From the NCBI RefSeq assembly GCF_022458985.1, contig NC_061788.1, positions 778,499 through 842,498 of the forward strand: a stretch of DNA of 64,000 nt. The letters run 5' to 3'. The DNA comes from Mugil cephalus. Its lineage: Eukaryota; Chordata; Actinopteri; Mugiliformes; Mugilidae. The notes below the pieces were generated by a model. That model was not told the DNA's origin. It was given only the letters and a program-made list of their open reading frames with translations, and did not search any database. Numbering within the stretch: the stretch's first letter is position 1; the number at the start of each line of letters is the position of its first letter. The translations under genes and the position numbers were made by a program. Shown one piece after another: positions 1 through 10,628 of this stretch.

Positions 1-474
1 ATGATAAAGCATAGTACTGAAAAACAAAGCTAAATATTTGGAGTTGACATTCTTTTACTGATCCGGCCCCAGAGCCAAACTGAGTTTGACATGCCTGATT
101 TAGAGAATCAACTATGAAAATGTTATTGGATGTGTTCACTAAACAGTATCTGGGGAAATCGTAGCTTATATGCAAATGATCAACCTAGGGAATTATTATA
201 GGCTACATTACTAATTTATTTAGTCAGACTTAAAACATGCATAATAATGGCAGCCTATAGGGCTTATGTACACAACCTAGTTCTACCTTTTTTAATATGA
301 TTACTCTCTTCCATGTAGGCTACTGCACTTTATTTTAGTTTTTGAAACTTCTCAATGTGCACATACATCCTCTGGTATGGTGTGTGCTTACACATAGCCT
401 GTAAATCACCATGGTGGGCCGCCAGGGATCAAAAAAGCCAGGGCCATTTTTTGGTCCCAGTCCACCCTGATCGT
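1..474. other. No recognisable gene
   Basis: AT-rich unique-looking sequence. I see no coding region, terminal repeat or simple repeat in it. Confidence 0.4.
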
Positions 475-845
475 TACAGTAACCCGTTACTTTGTAACTC
501 GTTACCCCATCTTGGCCACGACAAACCTATCTCTTGGCAACATTTGGTTAATTTGACCTTTAGTGTCCCATTTTCATGCTCCTCTGCGCCTCCTGATTGC
601 TGGTGGTAGGAGCAGTGTGTTTCAAAATGAAGTTGTTCAGACAGCTGTGTTAGAAGTGTGTTCACAAAAAAGATTTCTGGTATACCCCATCGGGGAATAA
701 TTTCTGTCAGCAAGGCCTTGGCCACTACTGAGGCTGTTGCGTTTTTTTGCTGGGAAAGCTTCCACCCATTTCGAAAACATGTCAACCATCTCAAGGCAGT
801 TAATTCACTTGGCTCTGCTGTGTTTCTTGTCCAGGTCGGCCTGGT
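475..845 (-). pseudogene. Endogenous retrovirus integrase remnant
   Basis: The minus strand encodes a degraded piece of a retroviral pol integrase core. Its conserved run ALLTEIIPRWGIPE is followed by a block rich in His, Ser, Gly and Glu around a Glu-Asn-Gly-Thr-Leu-Lys stretch, as expected around the third catalytic acid. The match begins upstream of the longest open stretch and contains at least one in-frame stop and frame changes, so it is dead. No LTR, env or other pol domain is visible beside it; it is an isolated fragment, possibly continuing beyond the window start. It is separate from the plus-strand retroviral remnant at 59-61.6 kb. Confidence 0.75.
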
Positions 846-1496
846 GACAGAGGTGTAGATCTCTGTGTTTTATTTTTTAATCTGGTGTGGTACAGGAGCA
901 GTAGAAGGTGTTTGACAGAGAGCCTGAGTTCTCATTCAGATGCGCAGATGTTCCTGTGTCTGCCAGCAGAGGGCGCCACCCACTAACTCTAACTCCTCTC
1001 CCTCTGGTTCCATCATCTCTGTCAGAGTCACTGCAGGAACAGAGTTAAAGTCGGCTGATACTGATTAATCTCGTCTCCTCCTCAGAGATCAGACCTGAGC
1101 CTCTAACATGGACCGTGAGCTCTGAAGACTCTGTAAAGACTCAGTAAAGACTCACATGTGATCAGATGTGATCATATGTTCTAGAAACACCTGGTCTGAC
1201 TCAGAGCTGCAGGGACATGGTGATAAACTAAAACACAGATTCCTCCGTTCAGAGTCTGATGAACTCATTAATATTAAATAGTAGAAGTTTCCTTCTTGGA
1301 CAGAGAATAAATCTCTCGCCTCTGTTTTTGTTTTTTCCTCTGTCCTTGTTTTTGTTTCCTAGCTCCTTGTGTTCTGGCCTTCGAGGATGGAAATGAGCTT
1401 CAGAGTAAAACCTGGTTTATTTGGCTTCAAAGACGCGTCATGAATTAGAAAAAACAAGCAAAGAAGATTAGATTTATCCCGTTTCCCTTCATTTAT
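846..1496. other. Intergenic, no gene recognised
   Basis: Moderately GC-balanced sequence with short local duplications such as repeated 'gatcatatg/gatcagatgtg' words near 1150. No coding signal was recognised. Confidence 0.35.
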
Positions 1497-2050
1497 TTCC
1501 TTTCCTTCCTTCCTTCCTTCCTTCCTTCCTTCCTTCCTTCCTTCCTTCTTTTCATTTATTTCCTTCCTTCCTTCCTTCCTTCCTTCCTTCTTTTCATTTA
1601 TTTCCTTCCTTCCTTCCTTCCTTCCTTCCTTCCTTCCTTCCTTCCTTCCTTCTGTTCATTTATTTCCTTCCTTCCTTCCTTCCTTCCTTCCTTCCTTCTG
1701 TTCATTTATTTCCTTCCTTCCTCTCTTCCTTCCTTCCTTTCCTTCCTTCCTTCCTTCCTTCCTTGTTTGCATTTTTTTCCTTCCTTTCCTTCCTTCCTTC
1801 CTTTCCTTCCTTCCTTCTGTTCATTTATTTCCTTCCTTCCTCTCTTCCTTCCTTCCTTTCCTTCCTTCCTTCCTTTCATTTCTTTCCTTCCTTCCTTCCT
1901 TCCTTCCTTCCTTCCTTCCTTCCTTCCTTTCATTTCCTTCCTTCTTTTCAAATATTTCCTTCCTTCCTTCCTTCCTTCCTTCCTTCCTTCCTTCCTTCCT
2001 TCCTCTCTTCCTTCCTTCCTTCCTGCCTTCCTTCCTTCCTTCCTTCCATC
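1497..2050. repeat. (CCTT)n microsatellite array
   Basis: About 550 bases of CCTT repeats. Spacer words such as 'tctgttcattta' recur every 60-90 bases, so the array has a higher-order unit. It is the reverse complement of the GGAA array at 2884-3082. Long open frames across it on both strands are products of the tetranucleotide repeat. Confidence 0.97.
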
Positions 2051-2670
2051 CCCAAATCTTCGCTGCCTCAAACTTGGGATGCTGTTTCCATGGCGACCGT
2101 GTGACTTCCTCCTTCCTTTCTGTTTCCCGTTAAATCTAATTTTCTAACATTTTAGCTCCAGACTTTATTTGTTATTATTCACTGTGTTTGTCAGACTCCA
2201 GACGACATCATCTCAGTGTGAATCCTGTTCCAGTGGAGAAGATATTCAGGCCTTTAGTTTGTTGTTTTCAGTGTATTAGTTTGTTAGTGGCCTAGTTTTC
2301 TTCTGTTACTTCATTTATTGGGCTCAGTGGCTCCGTCCTTCCTACTCTGCTTTTTATTCCAGTTACTTTTTTGTATTCTATGTAGATTTCTCTGCAGCCA
2401 GACTCAGGGTCCGTCCCTTAATTCCCCTTCAACCTTCTCAGGAACATAACACAAGCAAATGTCAGAGGGGTTTAGAGCGAGAGGCCGAGGCGTCGGGCGC
2501 TGACCTCCTACAGGCACTTTAATAAAGGAGGAACCAGCCGAGGCTCGAAGCTCCTGGAGCTCAGAGACGTGATATTAATTCAGGAAAAACATTTAAAAGC
2601 TCCCAGATATTACGAGCATCCAAGTGGAACTACAGCCTGGCCTCGCTGTGAGGAGACGGAAACGTTCTCC
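2051..2670. other. Unique spacer between arrays
   Basis: No gene recognised. It separates the CCTT array from the minisatellite and GGAA array. Confidence 0.35.
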
Positions 2671-2671
2671 C

Positions 2672-2815
2672 CAGATCGGACTACATTAAAGATGGAGGCC
2701 CCCCCCCCAGATCGGACTACGTTAAAGATGGAGACCCCCCCCCCAGATCGGACTACATTAAAGATGGAGACACCCCCAGATCGGACTACATTAAAGATGG
2801 AGCCCCCCCCCCCCA
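2672..2815. repeat. Minisatellite, about 31-base unit, four copies
   Basis: Four tandem copies built on 'cagatcggactac.ttaaag' plus 'atggag' and a poly-C run of variable length. The poly-C length accounts for most differences between units. Confidence 0.9.
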
Positions 2816-2883
2816 GCTCTGAGGGCACCACATGGAATACACATTTATGAGGAACATTCAGAGCGAACTGATAAAACCAACAG

Positions 2884-3082
2884 AGGAAGGAAGGAAGGAA
2901 GGAAGGAAGGAAGGAAGGAAGGAAGAGAGGAAGGAGGAAGGAAGGAAGGAAGGAAGGAAGGAAGGAAGGAAGGAAGGAAGGAAGAGAGGAAGGAGGAAGG
3001 AAGGAAGGAAGGAAGGAAGGAAGGAAGGAAGGAAGAGAGGAAGGAGGAAGGAAGGAAGGAAGGAAGGAAGGAAGGAAGGAAC
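2884..3082. repeat. (GGAA)n microsatellite array
   Basis: Tandem GGAA with a regular 'gagaggaaggagg' interruption about every 60 bases, showing a higher-order repeat. Complementary to the CCTT array at 1497-2050. Confidence 0.96.
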
Positions 3083-3195
3083 CATCCTCGCCATCAGACT
3101 GTTCGTTCACTTTCTCTCTATGAAACGTGGCCTTTTTAGTTTTAGTTCAGATTTTTTTTGGGACCATTTCTTTGTTTATGTCCATCTTCCCGTCA

Positions 3196-3592
3196 GAGGA
3201 GGCATTAGAGGAGGTGATGGAGGAGGTGATGAAGGAGGTGGTGGAGGAGGAGAGGGAGGAGGTGAGGGAGGAGGTGATGGAGGAGGCGTTGGAGGAGGTG
3301 ATGGAGGAGGTGATGGAGGAGGCGTTAGAGGAGGCGTTAGAGGAGATGTTGGAGGAGGTGGCGGAGGAGGTGATGGAGGAGGCATTAGAGGAGGCGTTAG
3401 AGGAGGTGATGGAGGAGGTGATGATGGAGGAGGTGATGGAGGAGGCGTTAGAGGAGGTGATGGAGGAGGTGATGATGGAGGAGGTGATGATGGAGGAGGT
3501 GATGGAGGAGGTGATGGAGGAGGTGTTAGAGGAGGTGATGGAGGAGGTGATGATGGAGGAGGTGATGGAGGAGGTGATGGAGGAGGTCAGTG
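3196..3592. repeat. GGAGGT / GATGGA minisatellite
   Basis: About 400 bases of near-perfect six-base (GGAGGT, GATGGA, GGCGTT) repeats in 12-15 base units. All frames stay open because the unit is a multiple of three, giving false Gly- or Glu-rich open frames. Confidence 0.95.
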
Positions 3593-3712
3593 TGAGTCAC
3601 TGATCAGTCTGGAGGAGACCTCAGCACTCGGAGCTCTTCACCGGGACGCCGCTGCTGATTGGCCGTGACATTTCCTGTAATGGTGATGACATTCAGTTTG
3701 TGTCGGGGAGCG

Positions 3713-3765
3713 AAGAGGAGGAGGAGGAGGAGGAGGAGGAGGAGGAGGAGGACGACGAGGAGGAG
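3713..3765. repeat. (GAG)n microsatellite abutting the gap
   Basis: A GGA/GAG trinucleotide run leads directly into the assembly gap and probably caused the assembly break. Confidence 0.9.
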
Positions 3766-4265
3766 NNNNNNNNNNNNNNNNNNNNNNNNNNNNNNNNNNN
3801 NNNNNNNNNNNNNNNNNNNNNNNNNNNNNNNNNNNNNNNNNNNNNNNNNNNNNNNNNNNNNNNNNNNNNNNNNNNNNNNNNNNNNNNNNNNNNNNNNNNN
3901 NNNNNNNNNNNNNNNNNNNNNNNNNNNNNNNNNNNNNNNNNNNNNNNNNNNNNNNNNNNNNNNNNNNNNNNNNNNNNNNNNNNNNNNNNNNNNNNNNNNN
4001 NNNNNNNNNNNNNNNNNNNNNNNNNNNNNNNNNNNNNNNNNNNNNNNNNNNNNNNNNNNNNNNNNNNNNNNNNNNNNNNNNNNNNNNNNNNNNNNNNNNN
4101 NNNNNNNNNNNNNNNNNNNNNNNNNNNNNNNNNNNNNNNNNNNNNNNNNNNNNNNNNNNNNNNNNNNNNNNNNNNNNNNNNNNNNNNNNNNNNNNNNNNN
4201 NNNNNNNNNNNNNNNNNNNNNNNNNNNNNNNNNNNNNNNNNNNNNNNNNNNNNNNNNNNNNNNNN
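3766..4265. other. Assembly gap (500 N)
   Basis: Exactly 500 unknown bases, a conventional placeholder size, so the true length is unknown. It hides the left end of the hAT element that follows. Confidence 0.99.
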
Positions 4266-4319
4266 ATAAAAAAATAAAATAAAAATACCCAGATATCTTG
4301 TTCTCTTTTCCTATGTGTT

Positions 4320-6356
4320 ACATAGGGAGGGCGATAAACAAGTTACAGGTATAGCCAGGGGTGGAAGCACTGCAGATCCAGCCCCAAAACAAAGCTCACT
4401 ACAAGCTTCATTTTCCCGCAGTGTACCGTATGAAAAGAAAAGTGGTGTACTATAACTAGAGCGGTCACTTATCACATTGCTGAAGATATGGTCCCTGTAG
4501 CAACTGTGGAACAAGTCGGATTTATAAAGCTACTGAAAACTATGGACTCGATATATGAGCTACCCAGTCACAGCTACTTTGCACGGGAATCACTGCCACA
4601 AACATACATGAAGTCAGGCAGAGCGTTGTTGACTGACTCGCTAACGTGCAACATTTTGCGTTGACCAGTGACATGTGGTCGAGCAGGACGTGTGAACCTT
4701 TAGTGTGACAGGTCACTTCATTCAAGACTGGGAGATACAGTGTGTCTCCAGGCGAGTCATTTCCCCCAGGATCACACCGGTGAGCACATAGCTGAGGCGC
4801 TGCAGGCGCAATTACGAGCTGGAAACTCCAGGAAAAGCATCTGGTTGCTATAACAAACCGACAACGGGCTGAGGATGCACTGCTTCGGTCACAGACTGCA
4901 CTTGGCTATTGGTGAGTGTTGGAAGGAGTATTCAGATATTTCACTTTAAACAAAAACATATTAAAATGTTATTTTTCCTTATTTTCCTTTGTGTGTCTGC
5001 CAGTAACTTAAAATCGCAGGTCTGTAAATTAAAATCACGTACATGGTAATGGTAGATTTAGACCATATTTATTAGATTACTGGATAGGAATTAGTGATGC
5101 ATTCATATGTTTACCACTTTAATGTTAAAGCTGGTAAAGGTGAGGTACCTATGACTTTAAAAATCACTTATAAGATTAAAATTCAGAAAATAAATATATT
5201 TTATATTTTGAATATTTTTGATTACTAGGACTAGGTGTTGATTTAAAAAAAAAAAAACTATGAAACGATCAAAATAATGTAGAATATTTCTAAAGCTTGA
5301 TTTTGGAAAGCACTTGCATAAGCCCATTTGATTAATAATTTTTTATGATTCTGACAGGACATGGCATGAATACAAGCACGTCACCCGAGCCATTCCTCTC
5401 AGCAGGAAAATTGTAAGCTGTTTTTCATACAGCTGGAAGAAAAAGAGACATCTTGCTGAAGTCCAGGTTCAGCTGGGTCTCCCAGGTCACAAACTCATAG
5501 TTGAGAGAATCCTGGAGCAGGAAGGAGCGCTGGTCAAAGTCCTGTCTAGTGACAACGAGACCAGACACCTTGTCCCTACCTGGCAGGACTGAGGCGTCCT
5601 AGAAGAAGTTCAAAAGGTCCTGAAACTCCTCCAGGACTTTACTGACGCTTTGTCAGGTGAGGAGTACGTCACTCTGTCATATGTCAAACCTGTTCTGCAC
5701 CTTTTTAACCAAAGTCTACTGACATGTGAAGAGGGTGATAGCGAGCTCTGCAAGTCCATCAAGACCAGCATCGTTGAATACCTAAACAACAAGTATTCTG
5801 AACCAGCCACAACTGACCTTTTAGAGACTAGGCTCTGTTTGTGGATCCACGGCTCAGGGCCACCTACATCCCAACTGAAGCAGTTGATGCATTGAGGTAA
5901 AGAAGATAAAGACAGATAATCTCAAAATGATGTTTAAAAACAGTTTTCTTAAACTGAGCACTTTATTTTGTTCTATCTTTTTATGTAAATGCTTCTTTTG
6001 TAGTGTTCGTTAATAGGCCATTTACAGTTCTCAAAATGTTGATGCTTTTCTCATATAAATATATTCAGAAAATGATTGGCCTATTTTACTTTATGAGTTA
6101 TTCTTATTTAAGATATATTTTTCATTTAAATGTGCACTTCATGGAGCTCCTGTACTCCAGTATTTATGTCTACATTTTATTGTTGTATGAGCATTATTTT
6201 ATCCGGCCAGTTGAAATAAAACTACTTGTGACATGTCATATTTGACTTCGACTGTGACTAAACATTTGCTCTCACTTTGTGAATAAAAATATTGGGATAA
6301 ATATCGTATATCGACATTCAGCCTAAATGTATCGGGTCCATATCGCCCAGCTCTGG
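4320..6356 (+). mobile_element. Decayed hAT transposon, ZBED1-like transposase
   Basis: Forward-strand fragments in shifting frames match a ZBED1/Ac-type hAT transposase in order. They include HIAEDMVPVATVEQ and YELPSHSYF near 4470-4580, FPQDHTGEHIAEAL near 4760, a CFGH-RLHLAIG block near 4880, and from about 5400 a long C-terminal stretch with ETRHLVPTWQD and a short clean frame over 5650-5895. Several stops and frameshifts interrupt it, and an AT-rich stretch (4920-5360) without coding lies inside it. The right end at 6337-6356 reads 'catatcgcccagctctg', a hAT-like terminus. The left end falls in the assembly gap. No target duplication can be checked. Inactive. Confidence 0.75.
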
Positions 6357-9230
6357 TGTATTGAATGTTGATGATCCCTCCTGGGCTCCGTGAGCGATAC
6401 ACTAGAAATTCAGATACTGGTCCAAACCTTGAACTGGAACCTGCTAATACATCCAGGTACTCCGGTTTCCTTCCACCTCCACCTCCTGTTCAAATGTTGT
6501 TCATATCATAATCAGTATAACCTTGTTAATCTGTGCAATAGAAATTAAATTAAAATAACATTATTGTAATGTTACTCACGTTCCCATGAAGATGGTTGGA
6601 CTGAGGAGAGAGAATCAGGTCTATGAACAAGAGGAAAACATCCAGACGTCCAGTTTCTGTCAAATAGACAATGATAACTGATCAGTTGTTTCTGTTTAGT
6701 TCAGAATTGAATTTATTTGGCTCATTAGGTGGAGAAGTTACAGGTTCAATGTGTGTGTGACTGTAAAGGCTTTAAAAACTAACAGGTAGAAAAGATCTAT
6801 ATAAAAACAAGTCCATTCACCATTTACCAGCAGACAGTAGTCTGAAGACTAATGCTAATGCTAACAGGCTGATGCTAACCCTAACCCTCCAGGAGAATCA
6901 GAATTACTTTATTGATCCCAGGGGGAAATTACTTTATCTCCACTGCTGACAAACTGATCACTCTCCACACGCATATTTACAGAGGGAACGCTTAAATAAA
7001 GGACCTAACAAAAAAGTAAGAACAAATAAGTGAAAAAGATAAAAATAAGAAATAGTTAGAAATGGGCAAGAGTGATCGTAACAGGCAGCACACGTTGGCG
7101 CATGCGCACGAACCAGCCTGAAACCTCCAGAGCAGCCTGAGGGAAAAACTCCCTTTAACAGGAGATATTATGTCATTTCCTTCTATCCTCCATGTCTGAC
7201 GTGTTTGTTGCAGCATCTCTTCAGTCACTAAATCCTGTAAATTAGTAGAGTCTCCCTGAAACTGATTCCGTCATCTGTAAAGTCCATTAACAGGTACTGA
7301 AATGTTCTTTTATAATTTAAAGTTTTATACATTATCTAGTTATTTCAGTTGTTTATGTGCTCATAGTTTTACATAACTGCAATGATTGAGTAGGTAAATA
7401 GGTTTGTTATGCGTCGCACTGGTGGCCTCATACTGTTTTAGTTGTTCCAACCTCTGTCAAGTTTTATCTTATTAATACTGTAAAACAGTTCCACTTTTGT
7501 GGAAGCAAAAAAAAAGTGTTAAATGTCAAAGTGTGACTGCAAACATAGTCTACATGAAATACTGTATAAGTTCTCGTTCTGAATGTCTTTGTGTCTGTTT
7601 CATAACAAGCTGAAACAAATTAGGTCTGTTCACACCCTCACAGACCTGTTCATCACATTCTTCTGAGTCTGAAGAATAAACACATACCCACAGTTTGTTT
7701 ATTCATCCATATCATCCGTCCTCATGTCACCTGGTGAGTTCACTTTAAGCTGCACATAGATCAGATAGTTTAATGACGACGGCACAACAGCTAAAAGATG
7801 TTGAATAGAGCAGATAATAAACAGCACCAGGTGGAACTGACTGGTGACTGGTGCGTTATAGTGGAAAGTGGAAAACTAAGTGAAATGTTGTACAGGTTTA
7901 CATTCATTTGGTTAAGTAAGTAAAATACCCTCCCAACCCCCGCCCGTCTGGCCTACGTTCACTAGAAAGCGAAACCATCACAGGTTCTAACAAGTCAGAT
8001 CTGTACAGAAAAATGTGTTTTGGTAAAGCAAAGATACAGATGGATGAGATAATAGTAGGTCTGGGTGGTGTGAAAAACAGCAGGCTGTCGTCTACGTAAA
8101 TAAAGTCTGATATTTCCTGTTGAACACGTATAGAGCCAAACGTTGTTTTTGAGACAGTTGATAAAAACGAAAGCAAAAAGTGTGTAAGTGTGTCCTGATA
8201 GAGCTAAAAGTGAGAGAACAGTCCAGCCCTTATCAGACGGGACTCTTCAGTTCTTCTTGATGTGATCCAGCACAGACTGGGAGGTGTCATCACACATGCA
8301 TGTGGACGTTCCCTAAATATGAGTGAGACCATCACCAGGACCCAGAGACGGGTCAGGAGACCCAGACCCTGAGAACCAGCTGCTGTAATCAGTCCATCAT
8401 TACTCTAGGATATGAAGGTCGTCCGTCAGTCCAGAAGACGTTACTTTGAATGTCTCCTCCAGAGCAGTGATGAAAAACCATGAGACGTTGACATTTCAAA
8501 CATCAGACATGGAGAGCAGCAGTAGATCAGGAGGTGATCTCTACTCTGTCCCTGCTCTGTCTCTACTCTGTTTGTACTCTGTCCCTACTCTGTCTCCGCT
8601 CTGTCTCTACTCTCTCTACTCTGTCCCTACTCTGTCCGTTGTGTCCTCGGGTTAGACCCACCTTCCTCCAAGTGTGAAGTCCACTGGTGTAAGATGAGTG
8701 AGTGAGTGATGTGATGTGGGATTAGCAGCCATGTTTCCGTCGGTCTGCCCCAGGCCTACTGTGATTACTGACTGTGTGAGCAGATAATATCATCTATTAT
8801 TAGGAAACTAGTCTGAACTTTAAAGAGCATGTCCATTATATAACTGTAAGTAGAATATAACAGGTAAAGCAAATCAATATTAATGAAACTTATTTATGTT
8901 GATGTGATTAACACATGCAAGTCTGAGAATAAGTAGAGAACCTCTGAAGCTGACATGGAAAGAATAATGGTTTATCTACTGGATGTTATTAGTGTGATAT
9001 GTTCTACTTTTTACTGTTTAGTGCTGAAATGTTAAAATTCAGAGCATTCATGCAGTCACCCACAGATCACGACACAGTCACTTATTACCTGTGAGGTGAT
9101 ACAAACACTTCCAATAATTCTGTAGAACCATTAAAACACACTAATAAATCAGAAGCTGAAAATCTCTGTTTCAAACCGTCCGCTCAATTCAACATCAAAA
9201 ACGTTTCAAAGACTCTACCAATGGATTTGT
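6357..9230. other. Intergenic with interspersed-repeat remnants
   Basis: No gene recognised. At 6765-6835 is a SINE/LINE-type tail with 'aggtagaaaagatctatataaaa'-like words. At 6893-6945 is the fish repeat word 'ctttattgatcccaggggg'. At about 7110-7165, minus strand, lies an L2/Rex1-type 3' UTR piece (reverse complement of 'gggagtttttccctcaggct'), the same block seen at 28990-29030. A region near 8690-8790 resembles 21140-21225. The remainder is unassigned. Confidence 0.5.
8530..8655. repeat. 'tctactctgtccc' minisatellite
   Basis: Tandem 11-13 base units of 'ctactctgtccc/tctctactctg' over about 125 bases. Confidence 0.8.
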
Positions 9231-9236
9231 TCAAGG

Positions 9237-9292
9237 TTTCAGTGAAATCATGTGACCAGAGAGAGTCCGTCCCCTGATAGAGAATATAAAAG
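9237..9292 (+). promoter_or_regulatory. Promoter of GTPase gene 1 with GAS site and TATA box
   Basis: A STAT-type GAS palindrome TTCAGTGAA lies at 9238-9246, followed by CATGTGACCA at 9249-9258 and TATAAAAG at 9285-9292. The same three elements occur in the same order and almost the same spacing before gene 2 (39021-39076). That conservation between paralogues is the main reason to believe them. Function as a cytokine-responsive core promoter is inferred. Confidence 0.7.
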
Positions 9293-9314
9293 CTCTGAGC
9301 TCTGACTCCTCTCT

Positions 9315-9357
9315 GCTCTTTCTGGCTCAGCAGCATCACAGAGCTTCCTGACACCAG
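9315..9357 (+). other. GTPase gene 1 exon 1 (5' UTR)
   Basis: Begins about 30 bases after the TATA box; the start is approximate. It ends at a GTAAGA donor (9358). It shares 'gactcctctctgctctt' and 'agcatcacagagctt' with exon 1 of gene 2. It contains no ATG. Confidence 0.65.
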
Positions 9358-9743
9358 GTAAGATCCTAGAAAGAGGAAATACTGTCAACTCTGTAGACGT
9401 CTTTTAATGATAACATCATTAAAATATGTTCAACAACATTACAATGAAACAGCTGCAGAATGAGTGGATATTCTATTAATAGAAGTGGAGGACAATAAAA
9501 TGGTTAGTCATTTGTTTATGTCTCTTTCAGTAATTATCACATTATCTAAACTGAAGCTTCCTCAACCTGAACATGTGAATCATATTATGAAATACATTGT
9601 TGTGTGTAGGAGTGTGTCAACTTTCACTTCAAATAAATAAGCAGTCTCCAGGAAATGTTTAAAGTAGTCAGTGTGAATTGCTCTTTGTTAAATTATATAA
9701 AACATACATCAATGCTTCATTGTGCAACTTATCTTGGTTACAG

Positions 9744-9837
9744 AGGAATTGATTCACTGTTCTCAACCAGACCACCTCACTGTGAGGAGACTTCCACCAG
9801 TTCATCACTCATCCATTCACCACTTCATCGTCAACAT
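9744..9837 (+). other. GTPase gene 1 exon 2, ends inside the start codon
   Basis: Preceded by 'atcttggttacag' and followed by GTGAGT at 9838. The exon ends in ...CAACAT and exon 3 begins with G at 21547, so splicing creates the ATG. There is no earlier ATG in exons 1-2, and -3 of the created start is A. In unspliced RNA the same bases read ATG TGA, a start followed at once by a stop. Exon 2 is assigned by splice signals, phase and analogy with gene 2; no transcript was available. Confidence 0.6.
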
Positions 9838-10497
9838 GTGAGTCCTGATACACTTACACAATGTTTTGTAGTATATAATTATAAGGATCTCATATGTGAT
9901 TCACATTAATCAGACACTGTGTCCTGTTAAAATGACAAGAGATCATCACAATGATGAAATGTTTTTTTGTATATGTTATCTGTGCTCTCATCAGTTACTG
10001 ACGTTTCAACACAAAACCTGTTTGTTCAGTGTCACGTTGTTTCGTAACAGTCTTACTGTTGTTATTGTTGACGTGAGACATTACAGGTGAATAGGGTAAA
10101 ATTTATATTTGAATATGCAAATGAGGAGTTATGTACTTAAATATAAGCTAATTTTCATACATTTCCCAAACAGAAATAATGGCTGAAGTGAGGTTCAGAG
10201 TTCTTGTTTCATTTTTTTTAACGTACTAGATTTCCACGTATTTACAGAGGGAAGTTTGGACTTTTTTATCTCTCCATTAATCACAAAATACTGGCAACGG
10301 TCCAAAAAAACACATTTTTGCCATGAGTATGAGTGCCATGTAATATAAATCAGGCTCTTAATGACATGTGATAAATCCCCTCTTTTATAATTCCCCTTAA
10401 GAATAAATGTGTAAAGTCTGGTTTGTGTCAAAGCTACTGAAGTGGAGATTTCTGGCTCAGAGCAGCGGAAAAACTCATTTTAAAGTTTTACATCGTA

Positions 10498-10626
10498 AAA
10501 TCAAACTCAAACTTTATTTATTTATATAGCACTTCATACTAAAAAGTGACCCAAAGTGTGTTACATTCAAAAAAAACATAAAACATTACAACAAGACACA
10601 AACACACATTCATCATCACACCAGTA
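10498..10626 (-). repeat. LINE/SINE 3' tail fragment
   Basis: 'actttatttatttatatagcacttc' is the reverse complement of the 3' tail type shared by fish L2-like LINEs and SINEs. The Tc1 element has inserted into or beside it. Confidence 0.5.
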
Positions 10627-10628
10627 TA

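Noticed and set aside
1706..2147. Long Lys/Arg/Gly/Glu or Phe/Leu/Pro/Ser open frames
   Set aside because: Translations of a CCTT tetranucleotide array; no start context or homology.
3127..3668. Gly-Gly-Asp and Glu-rich frames of 150-280 codons
   Set aside because: Six-base minisatellite with unit length a multiple of three keeps all frames open.
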